Positions 8,897 to 19,494 are shown, counted from the stretch's first letter. The stretch: 64,000 nt of DNA from Thiobacillus sp. (GCA_024235835.1 JACKLQ010000002.1:372001-436000); one strand, 5' to 3'. Numbers and translations are program-made. The notes: generated by a model from the letters alone, not told the origin.

Positions 8897-10279
8897 ATGA
8901 TTCGTTTTTTTCGACACTACATTCCCCTTAGCCTCGCCCTGTTGACAGGCGCGGAACTGGTGCTGTTCTTCCTGATTGCCCAGTACACGGGCATCCATTA
9001 CGGCCATCCCGCAGCGAATGGCTCCCTGGAATCCGCGTACAAGCCCTGGCTGTTCGCCATGCTGCTCAGCCTGATGAACTCCATGTTCGGCCTGTACGAC
9101 TGGGAATGGACCACGGGCTTGAAGAGCCTGCTGATACGTGTCCTGGGCAGTCTTGTGGCGGGCGCTGCCATCATTGCCGCCGGCACGATGTTCATCCCCA
9201 ACCTGTTTCCGAAGGGTGCCGAGTTCGCCGCAAGCATTGCCTTGGTGGGGTTCAGTGCCATCCTAATCAGGCTGTTGTTCATGGAATGGGGCAAAACCTC
9301 CCTGTTCAAGAAACGGGTCCTGGTGGTAGGCACCGGCAGCCGGGCCGCGAAAATAGAGGAAATCATCCACGGCGGCGAATCCCAGGGCATCGAAGTCGTG
9401 GGTTACCTTCCCCTTGGCACCACCCACAGCTATGTCCCCCATGAGAGGCTGATCCACGGCGGAGGCCGGCTCTACGACATAGCCCTGGCCCTGGGTGCGA
9501 CCACCATCATCGTGGCGATCAGGGAGCGGCGAGGCGGGGGGCTGCCCATCAACGAATTGCTGGAATGCAAGTTGCGGGGAATCGAAATTCTGGACCTGCC
9601 GGCCTTCTTCGAGCAGCAAACCGGCATATTGCCCCTGGAATCCACCAACGCCAGCTGGATGATCTTTTCCGAAGGCTTTAGCCAGGGTTCGTCACGGGAT
9701 CTGGTCAAGCGGGTCTTTGACCTGCTCGTCAGCGGCAGTTTCCTGTTGCTGTTGTTCCCTCTGATGCTGCTCACCGCCCTCCTGATCAAGCTGGAAAGCC
9801 GCGGCGCCGTGCTGTATACCCAAGAAAGGGTGGGCCAGTTCGGCCAGTCCTTCACCATCTACAAATTCCGCAGCATGCGCACGGATGCCGAAAAGGAAGG
9901 CGCCCCGGTCTGGGCCCGCAAGAACGATGACCGCACTACTCGCGTGGGCAGATTCATACGGCGCACGCGCATCGACGAACTGCCCCAGGTACTCAACGTC
10001 TTTGTCGGCCACATGAGCTTCGTGGGGCCACGCCCGGAACGCCCGTATTTCGTCAATGAACTGGCCGAGCAGATTCCCTACTACCACGCCCGCCATAGCG
10101 TGAAACCCGGCATCACCGGGTGGGCCCAGGTCAAGTTTCCCTATGGAGCCAGCGTCGAAGACGCCATGAACAAGCTGCAATACGACTTGTATTACGTCAA
10201 GAATCACAGCCTGTTTCTGGACATCATGATCCTCCTCCAAACCGCTCAGGTCGTCGTATTGGGCAAAGGAGTCCGCTGA
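8897..10279 (+). CDS. EPS-initiating polyprenyl-phosphate sugar transferase (TIGR03013, PEP-CTERM associated)
   Basis: Membrane enzyme that transfers a sugar-1-phosphate to undecaprenyl phosphate, starting the EPS repeat unit. The 460-residue protein has four or five N-terminal transmembrane helices and a central Rossmann-like CoA-binding-type domain (RVLVVGTGSRAAKIEEII, ~residues 140-158). A transmembrane hairpin leads into the catalytic bacterial sugar transferase domain (LYTQERVGQFGQSFTIYKFRSMRTDAE; RRTRIDELPQVLNVFVGHMSFVGPRPER). The layout fits the PEP-CTERM-system sugar transferase family and it sits directly before prsK, as in other genomes. The stop is followed after 1 base by the prsK start. 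Confidence 0.92.
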   Translation: MIRFFRHYIPLSLALLTGAELVLFFLIAQYTGIHYGHPAANGSLESAYKPWLFAMLLSLMNSMFGLYDWEWTTGLKSLLIRVLGSLVAGAAIIAAGTMFIPNLFPKGAEFAASIALVGFSAILIRLLFMEWGKTSLFKKRVLVVGTGSRAAKIEEIIHGGESQGIEVVGYLPLGTTHSYVPHERLIHGGGRLYDIALALGATTIIVAIRERRGGGLPINELLECKLRGIEILDLPAFFEQQTGILPLESTNASWMIFSEGFSQGSSRDLVKRVFDLLVSGSFLLLLFPLMLLTALLIKLESRGAVLYTQERVGQFGQSFTIYKFRSMRTDAEKEGAPVWARKNDDRTTRVGRFIRRTRIDELPQVLNVFVGHMSFVGPRPERPYFVNELAEQIPYYHARHSVKPGITGWAQVKFPYGASVEDAMNKLQYDLYYVKNHSLFLDIMILLQTAQVVVLGKGVR

Positions 10280-10280
10280 C

Positions 10281-12347
10281 GTGGATTTCGCGGCCCTGGG
10301 CTACGGACTGGCCGCCATCGCTTTTCTGTTGCTTGGGCTCGCCTCCCGGGGCCGGGATGGCCCCCCCGGGGTACCGGGCGTGGCGGTCCCCTCCCTGGCC
10401 AGCGCCTTATGGGCCGCTGTGGCGGCCATGGGGACCCTCTCCGCCGCAGGCAGGACATTGGTGGGATTGGCGGAGGTCGCCCACAGCCTGATCTGGATCT
10501 GGTACCTGTGGCGCAACCTGCGGGCCATGAGGGACAAGCAGCAGGACGGCCGCGATTCCCTGGCCTTCCTTGGTCAGCCCCTGGCCTGGCTGGCGGGTAT
10601 CGCCCTCGCATCCCAGGCCATATTGTTGCTGGTGCCCCACCAGTCCCTGGCCTATTGGGCCAGCGCGGTGGTGCCCGCCGTCCTGTCCGTGGCCGGCCTG
10701 GTGCTGGTGGAGCAGCTCTATCGCAACTCTTCCCCCCAGGAGCGATGGGCCATCAAGTACCTGTGCATCGCCCTGGGCGGCAGCTTCATCTTCGACTTCT
10801 ACCTCTACTCGGAGGCCATGCTGTTCGCGGCCTTCGACAAGGGGGCCTGGAGCGCGCGGGGACTCATCAACGCCCTCCTCGTGCCCCTCATCTGGGTATC
10901 CCTCAAGCGGCGCATCCATACCGACTTGAAGGTATCCATTTCCCACCGGATGGTCTTCCACACCGTCAGCCTGCTGGGCACGGGCGTCTACCTGATGCTG
11001 ATGGCCGCCGCCGGGTATTACCTGCGCCTTGTGGGTGGACAGTGGGGACACATCCTGCAGACGGTCTTCCTATTCGGGGCGGTCCTGGTGCTGTTGCTGG
11101 TGGTTTCCTCCGGCACGGCGCGGGCGCGGTTGCGGGTCTTCCTGTCCAAGCATTTCTTCCGCTACCGCTACGACTACAGGGAGGAATGGCTGCGCTTCAC
11201 GTCCATGCTGACGGAGGGCGAGCCCGGTAGCCAATTGTATGAGCGCACCCTGCACGCCATGGCCCGCCTGGTCGACAGCACCAGCGCAGGGCTATGGCTG
11301 AGACAGGACCAGGGCATCTTCCGCCGGGTCGCGGAATGGAATCTGGCAACGGCCAACGGCCAGGTTTCGGCCGACGACCCCTTCATCCGCTTCATGGAGA
11401 CGCGCAACTGGGTCCTGGATCTGGGGGAGTGCCGGGACCAGCCCGCTATCCTGGAAGACAACCCATTGCCCGATTGGCTTGAACAGGCCTCGGAGGCCTG
11501 GCTCGTCATCCCCCTGCTCTGGCACGAACACTTGCTGGGCTTCATGGTACTGGGCCCCTCCCTGGGCAAGATCCCCTTCAACTGGGAAGTGAGCGACCTG
11601 CTCAAGACGGCGGCCCGCCAAGCCGCCGCCCACCTGGCCCAGGCCCAGGCGGCAGAAGCCCTTACCGTGGCCCGCCAGTTCGAATCCTTCAACCGGGCCG
11701 CGGCCTTCGTGGTACATGACATCAAAAACCTGGTGGCCCAGCTCACCCTGTTGCTGGCGAACGCCGACAAGCACAAGCACAAGCCCGAGTTCCAGGAGGA
11801 CATGCTTGCGACCATAGAAAGCTCCGTAGCCCGCATGAACAGGATGTTGACCAAGCTCCGGGACGAGCCCACCCAGACGCGCTCAGTGACGATCCTGCTG
11901 GACAAGCTGTTGGAGGAAGTCATTCTCAGCAAGAGCGCCTACAGCCTGAAGCCCTCGCTGCAGGTCAAGACTGGCGGGCTGAGGGTCAGGGCCGAAAAGG
12001 AACGGCTCCTCCGGGTCATCGGCCATATCGTCCAGAACGCCATCGAGGCCACGCCATATACCGGTCGGGTGGGTGTTACACTTTCCCAGGATCATGAGTG
12101 GGGCGTGGTGGAAGTGGAGGACACCGGCTCCGGCATGGACCAGGCATTCATCCGCGAGCGCCTGTTCAGGCCATTCACCTCCACGAAAGGGACGGGGATG
12201 GGCATAGGCGCTTATGAATGCAGGGAATACATCCAGGAACTGGGGGGAAACATCCTGGTGGAAAGCCGCGTGGGCCCGAGTCCCCACCAAGGCACAAAGT
12301 TCACGATCCGCCTTCCCCTTGCAGACAAGGAGAATGCACAAGCATGA
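10281..12347 (+). CDS. prsK: PEP-CTERM system sensor histidine kinase PrsK
   Basis: Membrane sensor kinase paired with PrsR in PEP-CTERM/EPS systems. The 688-residue protein starts with GTG. It has about eight N-terminal transmembrane helices, a GAF-like sensor domain (~residues 310-450), a phospho-acceptor region AAFVVHDIKNLVAQL with the likely phosphorylated His at position 479, and a C-terminal HATPase domain (N box HIVQNAIEAT, G1 VEDTGSGM, G2 GTGMGIGAYE). Length and order fit the PrsK family. Its stop overlaps the prsR start (ATGA), so kinase and regulator are co-translated. Confidence 0.95.
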   Translation: MDFAALGYGLAAIAFLLLGLASRGRDGPPGVPGVAVPSLASALWAAVAAMGTLSAAGRTLVGLAEVAHSLIWIWYLWRNLRAMRDKQQDGRDSLAFLGQPLAWLAGIALASQAILLLVPHQSLAYWASAVVPAVLSVAGLVLVEQLYRNSSPQERWAIKYLCIALGGSFIFDFYLYSEAMLFAAFDKGAWSARGLINALLVPLIWVSLKRRIHTDLKVSISHRMVFHTVSLLGTGVYLMLMAAAGYYLRLVGGQWGHILQTVFLFGAVLVLLLVVSSGTARARLRVFLSKHFFRYRYDYREEWLRFTSMLTEGEPGSQLYERTLHAMARLVDSTSAGLWLRQDQGIFRRVAEWNLATANGQVSADDPFIRFMETRNWVLDLGECRDQPAILEDNPLPDWLEQASEAWLVIPLLWHEHLLGFMVLGPSLGKIPFNWEVSDLLKTAARQAAAHLAQAQAAEALTVARQFESFNRAAAFVVHDIKNLVAQLTLLLANADKHKHKPEFQEDMLATIESSVARMNRMLTKLRDEPTQTRSVTILLDKLLEEVILSKSAYSLKPSLQVKTGGLRVRAEKERLLRVIGHIVQNAIEATPYTGRVGVTLSQDHEWGVVEVEDTGSGMDQAFIRERLFRPFTSTKGTGMGIGAYECREYIQELGGNILVESRVGPSPHQGTKFTIRLPLADKENAQA

Positions 12348-13696
12348 GCGACAAAGCGCCCAAGATATTGCTGGTGGAAGACGATGTTGGCCTGCAGAAA
12401 CAGATCAAATGGAGTCTTGACGACTACGAGGTCATCCTGGCGGGTGACCGCGAAGGCGCCCTGAACCAGATTCGCCGGTTCGAACCCGCCGTGGTACTGC
12501 TGGATCTGGGCCTGCCACCGGATCCGGATGGGGCAACGGAGGGGCTGGCCACGCTGCAACAGATCCTGCAACTCAGTCCCGGCACGAAGATCATCGTCGT
12601 CACGGGGAACCAGGACCGCGCCAATGCCATCCAGGCCATCGGCTTGGGCGCGTTCGACTTCTACCACAAGCCCTTCGACGAGCAGATCCTCAAGATCGTC
12701 ATCGAGCGCGCCTTCCGCGTGCACGAACTGGAAGACGAAAACCGTGCGCTCTCGTCGCGCAACCGTGCCGAACCCCTGCAGGGCCTGATCACCAACGACC
12801 CTGACATGCTCAAGGTTTGCCGCATGATCGAGAAAGTGGCGCCCAGCGACGCCTCCGTGCTGCTCCTGGGCGAATCCGGCACCGGAAAGGAAGTTCTGGC
12901 CAGGGGCCTGCACGAACTCTCGCCCCGGGTGAAGGAACGCTTCGTCGCCATCAACTGCGCGGCCATCCCGGAAAACCTGCTGGAATCCGAACTGTTCGGC
13001 TACGAAAAGGGCGCCTTCACCGGCGCGGCCAAGCAAACCATCGGCAAGATCGAATATGCCGACAAGGGCACCCTGTTCCTGGACGAAATCGGCGACCTGC
13101 CCATGCCACTGCAGGCCAAGCTGTTGCGCTTCCTGCAGGAACGGGTCATAGAGCGCCTGGGCGGACGCGGGGAAATCCCGGTGGACGTGCGCGTGGTCTC
13201 CGCCACGCATCAGAACCTGCCCGAACTCATCAAGGCCGGTCGCTTCCGGGAAGACCTCTTCTATCGACTCTCCGAGATCTCGGTGCTCATCCCTCCCCTC
13301 AGGGAACGGCAAGGCGATCCGTCCCTGCTGGCCCATGCCTTCCTCGAGCGCTTCAACCAGACTCAGAAACGGAGCCTTCGGGGCATCACCCTGGACGCCC
13401 TACAGGCCATCGAAAGACACACCTGGCCAGGCAACGTGCGCGAGATGGAAAACACCATGAAGCGGGCGGTCATCATGGCCGACGGCCCCCAGGTGACCAG
13501 CGAGGACCTGGGCCTGAAAGCCACCGACCATGAAGACCAGCCACTCAACCTGCGGCAGGTCAGGGAGGAAGCGGAGCGGCAGGCCGTGGTCCGCGCCCTT
13601 GCCCGCAGCAACGGCAACATCGCCCAGGCGGCAGAATTGCTGGGCGTTTCCCGCCCCACCCTGTATGACCTGATGAACCGGTTCGGGCTGAAGTGA
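12344..13696 (+). CDS. prsR: PEP-CTERM system response regulator PrsR, sigma-54 activator
   Basis: NtrC-type regulator of 450 residues. The receiver domain has acidic residues D13-D14 and phospho-acceptor D54 (VVLLDLGLPP). The AAA+ domain has Walker A GESGTGKE, the sigma-54 contact loop GAFTGA, and Walker B GTLFLDEIGDLP. The Fis-type helix-turn-helix is at the extreme C-terminus (NIAQAAELLGVSRPTLYDLM). The intact GAFTGA loop means it should activate RpoN promoters. I start it at the ATG overlapping the prsK stop and reject a 42-residue upstream extension that lies inside prsK. Likely targets are the three -24/-12 promoters listed here. Confidence 0.96.
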   Translation: MSDKAPKILLVEDDVGLQKQIKWSLDDYEVILAGDREGALNQIRRFEPAVVLLDLGLPPDPDGATEGLATLQQILQLSPGTKIIVVTGNQDRANAIQAIGLGAFDFYHKPFDEQILKIVIERAFRVHELEDENRALSSRNRAEPLQGLITNDPDMLKVCRMIEKVAPSDASVLLLGESGTGKEVLARGLHELSPRVKERFVAINCAAIPENLLESELFGYEKGAFTGAAKQTIGKIEYADKGTLFLDEIGDLPMPLQAKLLRFLQERVIERLGGRGEIPVDVRVVSATHQNLPELIKAGRFREDLFYRLSEISVLIPPLRERQGDPSLLAHAFLERFNQTQKRSLRGITLDALQAIERHTWPGNVREMENTMKRAVIMADGPQVTSEDLGLKATDHEDQPLNLRQVREEAERQAVVRALARSNGNIAQAAELLGVSRPTLYDLMNRFGLK

Positions 13697-13783
13697 GAAT
13701 GACTTAGCCCTTTTCAGGAATATCCGTTCGATAGCCACCGCGCCCCGTCCCAATCTACAAGACCTGTTTCACCGAGGTTCCCC

Positions 13784-16597
13784 ATGAAACGCTCCCATCG
13801 TCGCCAAGCGAAATCCATGCAATGGCTGAAGGCCAACCTTCCCAAGCTGCTTATCGTGCTTCTGGGAACCACCGTTCTGGCCGGTGGCCTCTACATGGTC
13901 ACGCGAAAATCCCCCGACGATCACCTCCGGTCAGGCATCGCCCTGCAGGAGAAAGGCGACCTGAAGGGTGCTTCCATCGAACTGAAGAACGCCCTCCAGG
14001 CCATGCCCGACAATGGGGAGGCTCGCTTCCGCCTGGGCCAGGTCCTTTTTTCCCAAGGCGACTATCTGGGCGCGGAGAAGGAATTCAAGAAATCCCGTGA
14101 ACTGGGCTTGCGCGATCCGTCTTTGGACGTTTTTCACGCCCGAACCCTTCTCCAACTGGGGGAATTCCGGCGCCTTCTAAGCGAAATCCAAATTCAGGAT
14201 GGCATCGAGCCCGACGCTCGTGCCGCGCTCCTGGCCCTCCGCGCCCGCGCCCAGTTTCTCTTCAAGGACGGCGTCAACAGCCAGCGCAGCCTCAGTGAAG
14301 CGGACGCAATCGTGCCCGAACATCCGGAATCACTCTTCACCCGCGCTGTGGCTGCCTTTTCGGAAAAGGATACCGACGGCGCCCTCGCCTTCATGGACAA
14401 GGCCCTCGCCAAGGCTTCCGGGCGAGCGGATTTCTGGCTGCTTAAGGGCGACCTGCTGCGCATCACCAAGAAGAATGACCTTGCCATGCAAGCCTATACC
14501 AAGGCCCTGGAGAGCGAACCCGCCAACGTCCCGGCCCGGCTGTCCAGAGCCCAACTGCATCTGGAATCATCCGACCTTGACAAGGCCTCTGCCGACCTCA
14601 AGGAAGTACGCAAGCAAGCGCCCAACGACGTGATGGGGCGCTACCTGGAGGCATACATCGAATTCAGACGTGGCCGCCACACCGAATCAAACAACATCCT
14701 GCAAGGCATCCTGCGGGGCTCGCCAGGTTTCCTGCCCGGACACATGCTGGCCGGCACGGTCAATATCGCCCTGGGCAACCGGGAAGCCGCACGGGCCCAC
14801 CTGGACAAGGTATTGGCCGCTGCGCCAAACCATGCCCTGGCGCGAAAGCTCATGGCCGCCACCATGGCAGACCTGGGCGACCTTGGTCAGGCCAAGGCCT
14901 TGCTCGCCTCCTTCGGCAATGCCGCCGACGACCCTTTACTCAACACCCTGCAAGGCAAGATTTCCCTGCGCCAGGGCGATTATGCCGAGGCCCGGAAACA
15001 CCTGGAGCAGATTCCGGAGGGCACCCGGCAGGACGCCAAGTATTTCACGGATCTGGCTGCGAGCCGCCTGGGAAGCGGTGACGAAGCCGGGGCGGTGGCT
15101 GCCCTCAGCAGGGCGGCCGAACTGGACACTGAAAGCCAGCGCCCGGAGGTGCTGCTGGTCGTGACCCACCTGAAGGCAAAGCAATACGCCGAGGCCCTCA
15201 AGGTCGTGGACAAGCTTGGAAAGGAGCGCCCCCAGGATCCGCTACCCCACAACCTGCGGGGCGCCATCCACATGAGCCAGCAGGATGTCGGCAAGGCCCG
15301 TTCCAGTTTCAACAAGGCCCTGGAAGTGAGGCCCGATTATTTCCCCGCCGCATCCAACCTGGCGCTGCTGGACATACGCGCGAACGATCCCAAATCGGCC
15401 AGGGCCCGGTACCAGCAACTCCTCAAGCACAATCAAAAGGAAAGCCGGGCCTGGCTTGCCCTGGCGGCCCTCGACGCCCGGGACAGGAACGATGCCGGCC
15501 ACCTGCAGAATCTTGAGGAAGCGAAGAAGGCCAACGACAAGGCACCCGAGCCACGCGTCATGCTGGTCCGCTACTGGTTGGGCAAGAAGGACGCAGGCAA
15601 GGCCCTGGTGGAGGCGCGCTCCGCCCTGGATGCCACGGGCCGCACGGCGTTCACCGAATACATCGGCCTGGCCCAGGCCTCCCAGGGTGACCACACCAAC
15701 GCCCTGGCCACGTTCAGCAAATGGGCGGAATCCAATCCGGCCAACCCGGTGGCGCATTTCCGGGTCGCCCAGGAACAAGCAGCCACCAAGGACCTGGCGT
15801 CTGCCCTGAAGTCCCTGGACAAGGCCCTGGCCCTGCGTCCGGATTTCGTCGAGGCTGACCTGAACAAGGCTCTGATCCTCGGACAGACGGGGCGCAGCGA
15901 GGATGGAGTCAAGATCGCCCGCAAGCTGCAGGCAAGACTTCCCAAGGCCGCCGCAGGGTACTTGGCCGAAGCGGAACTCCTGAACGGAGAGAAGCGATAC
16001 CTGGACGCTGCCAGGCAGTTCGCACGAGCTGCCCAGCTTAGCGGCAAAGGCCAGACGCTCATGCTTGCCCACCAGGCCTACCTTAAGGGCGGTCAGGGCG
16101 TGGAAGGGGAAAAACTGCTCTCCCAATGGCTCTTGGCAAACCCCAAGGACACGACGGTGAGACACCACCTCGCCCTATCCCAACTGAACGCCCGGCGGCT
16201 GAAGGATGCGGCGGACAATTACCGCATCCTGGCCCAAGCCAGCCCCAAGGATCTGGTCGCCCACAACAACCTGGCCTGGATCCTGGGGGAACTGGGGGAC
16301 AAGGAAGCCGTCAGCGTGGCTGAACAAACCCTCAAATTGGACCCCGACAACCCCGCCACGCTGGACACCGTGGGGTGGGTCCAGGTGAATGCCGGCAACA
16401 CCAAGCGGGGCCTGGACCTGTTGCAGCAAGCCCATGCCAAGGCGCCCACAGCACCCGAAATCCATTGGCATTTGGCAATGGCCCTCGCCAAATCCGGGGA
16501 TCGTCAACGTGCCAAAGAGGAATTGGAGAAGCTGATCTACAGCGGGCTTGATTTTCCGCAGAAGGCCCAAGCGAAAAAGTACCTCGAAAACCTTTGA
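13784..16597 (+). CDS. prsT: PrsT-family TPR protein, copy 1 (membrane anchored, no lipobox)
   Basis: Large tetratricopeptide protein (937 residues) of the PEP-CTERM system PrsT family. An N-terminal basic stretch and one transmembrane helix (LPKLLIVLLGTTVLAGGLYMV, residues ~20-40) are followed by roughly twenty TPR units to the C-terminus. The usual PrsT lipobox is lost: where copies 2 and 3 read LAGCG this one reads LAGGL, so it should remain an inner-membrane signal-anchor protein. GAGG upstream supports the start. It is the first of three tandem paralogues on the same strand directly after prsR. The family probably scaffolds EPS or sorting machinery in the periplasm, but its activity is not known to me. 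Confidence 0.88.
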   Translation: MKRSHRRQAKSMQWLKANLPKLLIVLLGTTVLAGGLYMVTRKSPDDHLRSGIALQEKGDLKGASIELKNALQAMPDNGEARFRLGQVLFSQGDYLGAEKEFKKSRELGLRDPSLDVFHARTLLQLGEFRRLLSEIQIQDGIEPDARAALLALRARAQFLFKDGVNSQRSLSEADAIVPEHPESLFTRAVAAFSEKDTDGALAFMDKALAKASGRADFWLLKGDLLRITKKNDLAMQAYTKALESEPANVPARLSRAQLHLESSDLDKASADLKEVRKQAPNDVMGRYLEAYIEFRRGRHTESNNILQGILRGSPGFLPGHMLAGTVNIALGNREAARAHLDKVLAAAPNHALARKLMAATMADLGDLGQAKALLASFGNAADDPLLNTLQGKISLRQGDYAEARKHLEQIPEGTRQDAKYFTDLAASRLGSGDEAGAVAALSRAAELDTESQRPEVLLVVTHLKAKQYAEALKVVDKLGKERPQDPLPHNLRGAIHMSQQDVGKARSSFNKALEVRPDYFPAASNLALLDIRANDPKSARARYQQLLKHNQKESRAWLALAALDARDRNDAGHLQNLEEAKKANDKAPEPRVMLVRYWLGKKDAGKALVEARSALDATGRTAFTEYIGLAQASQGDHTNALATFSKWAESNPANPVAHFRVAQEQAATKDLASALKSLDKALALRPDFVEADLNKALILGQTGRSEDGVKIARKLQARLPKAAAGYLAEAELLNGEKRYLDAARQFARAAQLSGKGQTLMLAHQAYLKGGQGVEGEKLLSQWLLANPKDTTVRHHLALSQLNARRLKDAADNYRILAQASPKDLVAHNNLAWILGELGDKEAVSVAEQTLKLDPDNPATLDTVGWVQVNAGNTKRGLDLLQQAHAKAPTAPEIHWHLAMALAKSGDRQRAKEELEKLIYSGLDFPQKAQAKKYLENL

Positions 16598-16677
16598 CAT
16601 CATGGCCTTGACCTCAAGCGAAAAGGCCATCGCTCGCACCAATACCCTACATATCCAAATCCGGGAGCCGAATTGTC

Positions 16678-19446
16678 ATGATTGTCCGCCTTCGTCCTGT
16701 TTCCACCATGCTGGTTCTGGCCCTTGCCTTGGCAGGATGCGGCAAGAGCCCGGAAGAACACTTCGAGCAAGCCAAGGCTCTGTACGCAAAAGGCGACAGC
16801 CAGGGCACCATCCTTGAACTCAAGAACACGTTGCAGGAGCAACCCAACAATGCCGAGGCACGGCTGCTTCTCGGCAGGACCTACATTGCCCAGGAGAGCT
16901 ATGCCGATGCTCTGAAGGAACTTGAGCGTGCGCAGAAGAACGGGGTTCCGGTCAACCAGGTCCTGCCCCTGCTGGCCAAGACCTACCTGCGCACGGGGCA
17001 AGCCCAGAAAGTGCTCGATTTGGGGCTGCCTCCAGGCCGGCTGAACCGGCAGGAAATTGCCTCCATGCAAGCCACGCGTGCGGAAGCATTCCTCATCATG
17101 GATAGGCGAGCTGATGTAGACCAAGCCATCGCCATGGCAGAGGAGGCCAACCCCGGCGACCCGGACCTGCTGGTCCTCAAGGCACGTCTCGCCCTGCAAA
17201 AGGGCAATAGAGCCGAAGGCATACAGTTCCTTAACGCTGCGATCAGCCAGGACAAAAACCATGTGTATGCTTACTATCTCAAGGCAGCCGCGCAGGAGTC
17301 TGAAGGCAAGCTCGACGAAACCCTCAACACCTACAGGGAAGCACTGAAGCACGACCCCAAAGCTTTTCGTGCTCACCTTTTCATATCCAGCATAGAGCGT
17401 AGACAGGGCAACCTCCAGGCAAGCGAAAAATCCTTGCAGGCTGCCGAGATAGCTGCACCTCGGCACCCGCTTGTTATTTACAGCCGGGCAGTTATTGAAC
17501 TCCAGCGAAACGATCTGGATGCCGCCAATGAATCCATACAACAGGTCTTGAAGCTGGTACCAGACTACCTGCCCGCAAGACTGGTGGCTGCCCTCGTAAA
17601 TCTGGGCAAAGGGAACTATGAGCAAAGTCTCAAGGACGCCCAGCGAGTCTTGGCAGAACAGCCCTCCAATACCTTGGCAGCGCAGGTGGTTGCAACAAGC
17701 AAACTGCGATCGGGCGACCCCAAGGCGGCCATGCAAACCCTCAGCAAGCTCCTCGAGGATCGCCCCAAGGATCCAGTACTGCTGAGCATCGCTGGCGAAG
17801 CCTCCATGCAGGCCCAGGACTATGCCCGTGCCCAATCATTCCTTGACCAGGCAGAAGCCCTGAACCCAGGGGACTTGGCCATCAAGGAACTTCAAGCCAC
17901 AAACCTGTTGGCCCAGGGCAAGACCGACTTGGCAATTGCTGAGTTGCAGCAAGCCAGCAAAGCCAGCGACCAGGCTAGAAATGCGGACATCTCGCTCATA
18001 CGCATTCACTTACAACGCAAAGAATTTGACCAGGCATTCCAAGCTATCGACGCCTTGGAAAAGAAACTGCCCAACAGTCCAGTCCCCCATGGCCTTCGTG
18101 CGATGGCCTACGTCTCTAAACCGGACATTCCTTCAGCTCGTAGGTCCCTGGAAAAGGCCTTGAGCGTGGACCCCACCTATTACCCCGCCGCAGCCACGCT
18201 GGCCGAGTTGGATTTGAAGGACAAGGACATCGCAGCGGCACGCAAGCGCTTCGATTCAATACTTAGTCATGACAAGGCCAATGTCAGTGCCATGGTTGCG
18301 CTGGCTAACGTGGCCCTCCTTGAAAAGAAGAAAGATGATTATGTGAACTGGCTGGAGAAGGCTCTCAAGATCGACACCAGAAACATGGCAGCCCATGCTG
18401 GCTTGGTCAGACACCACCTTGCAAAGCAGGACAAATCCAGGGCCCTCGCCCAAGCCAAACAAGCGCAAGACACGAATCCAGAAAGCCTGGCCACGATCAA
18501 CCTCCTGGGCGCAACACAAGCTGCAGTTGGAGATTGGGGTGCCGCCATTGATACCTATGCGCGTTTGGTGAATAAGGCCCCCCAGTCAGCCGAGGCCCTT
18601 CTGCTATTGGCCAAGGCCCAGTCCGCCATTAAGCCAGTCGATGTGGTACGCAAGACGCTCACCCAAGCCATCGAGCTCAAGCCCGACTTTCTTCAAGCCC
18701 AGGACGCCTTGATCAGGTTGGAGTTGGTGAACAATAAACCAGATGCCGCGCTGGCCATCGCCCGCAAAATTCAGGCTCAACAGCCCCGCTCTCCCATTGG
18801 ATATGACCGGGAGGGCGGGATTCTTCTGTCGCAAAAAAAATATCCACAAGCTGTCTCCGCCTTTGAGAAGGCGCTCTCCCTTAGTGCCGGAGGGGATGTG
18901 GCGGGCTCGATCAAGCTGCATCGGGCCCTATTCATGGCGGGCAACGCCAAGGCCGCCGACCAGCGACTGACTAAACTGCTCAGCGAGCACCCCAAGGATT
19001 CGGTCCTGCGCACTTACGCGGCAGAGTTCTTTATGGTGACCAAGCGCAACCGGGAGGCCATCGCCCAGTACGAAGTGCTGCTGGCACTCGCCCCGAACAA
19101 CGCATTGGCCCTGAACAACCTGGCCAACCTGTACCTGCGCGAGAAGGACAGCCGCGCCCTTGAAACCGCTGAAAAGGCCCTCAAACTCGCCCCCGATCAA
19201 CCCATTACCCAGGACACCCTGGGATGGATCCTGGTGGAGCAGGGTCAGTTGCCCCGGGGCATGGATCTTCTCTCCAAGGCCGCATCCAGGGCCAGCAAGG
19301 ACCCCTCCGTGCGTTACCACTATGGCGCCGCCCTTTATCGAGCCGGCAAGAAAACCGAGGCCAAGAAAGAACTGGCGGCTGCGGTGGGCATCGGCAAGTT
19401 GTTTCCAGAAAAGGAACAGGCTGAAGCCCTTTTGAAGAACCTGTGA
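16678..19446 (+). CDS. prsT: PrsT-family TPR lipoprotein, copy 2
   Basis: Second tandem PrsT-like protein, 922 residues. It has a lipoprotein signal with lipobox LAGCG near residue 20, the family start (SPEEHFEQAKALYAKGDSQG), then TPR repeats throughout and a C-terminus ending in EQAEALLKNL. It is 80 bases downstream of copy 1, with GGGAG about 10 bases before the ATG. Its coding sequence appears less GC-biased at wobble positions than copy 3, judged by eye; that would fit a different age or origin for the duplicate. It is likely exported and lipid-anchored. Confidence 0.9.
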   Translation: MIVRLRPVSTMLVLALALAGCGKSPEEHFEQAKALYAKGDSQGTILELKNTLQEQPNNAEARLLLGRTYIAQESYADALKELERAQKNGVPVNQVLPLLAKTYLRTGQAQKVLDLGLPPGRLNRQEIASMQATRAEAFLIMDRRADVDQAIAMAEEANPGDPDLLVLKARLALQKGNRAEGIQFLNAAISQDKNHVYAYYLKAAAQESEGKLDETLNTYREALKHDPKAFRAHLFISSIERRQGNLQASEKSLQAAEIAAPRHPLVIYSRAVIELQRNDLDAANESIQQVLKLVPDYLPARLVAALVNLGKGNYEQSLKDAQRVLAEQPSNTLAAQVVATSKLRSGDPKAAMQTLSKLLEDRPKDPVLLSIAGEASMQAQDYARAQSFLDQAEALNPGDLAIKELQATNLLAQGKTDLAIAELQQASKASDQARNADISLIRIHLQRKEFDQAFQAIDALEKKLPNSPVPHGLRAMAYVSKPDIPSARRSLEKALSVDPTYYPAAATLAELDLKDKDIAAARKRFDSILSHDKANVSAMVALANVALLEKKKDDYVNWLEKALKIDTRNMAAHAGLVRHHLAKQDKSRALAQAKQAQDTNPESLATINLLGATQAAVGDWGAAIDTYARLVNKAPQSAEALLLLAKAQSAIKPVDVVRKTLTQAIELKPDFLQAQDALIRLELVNNKPDAALAIARKIQAQQPRSPIGYDREGGILLSQKKYPQAVSAFEKALSLSAGGDVAGSIKLHRALFMAGNAKAADQRLTKLLSEHPKDSVLRTYAAEFFMVTKRNREAIAQYEVLLALAPNNALALNNLANLYLREKDSRALETAEKALKLAPDQPITQDTLGWILVEQGQLPRGMDLLSKAASRASKDPSVRYHYGAALYRAGKKTEAKKELAAAVGIGKLFPEKEQAEALLKNL

Positions 19447-19494
19447 CGACCTGACCTCCCCTGTCCCTTGCCTCCAGGAAGCACTGAGTTGCCC

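Noticed and set aside
12218..12343. 42-residue N-terminal extension of PrsR
   Set aside because: Lies out of frame inside prsK; the receiver domain begins right after the ATG that overlaps the prsK stop.
16600..17835. 411-codon minus-strand open frame opposite prsT copy 2
   Set aside because: Antisense shadow of a TPR gene with clear lipobox and repeats; no family features.
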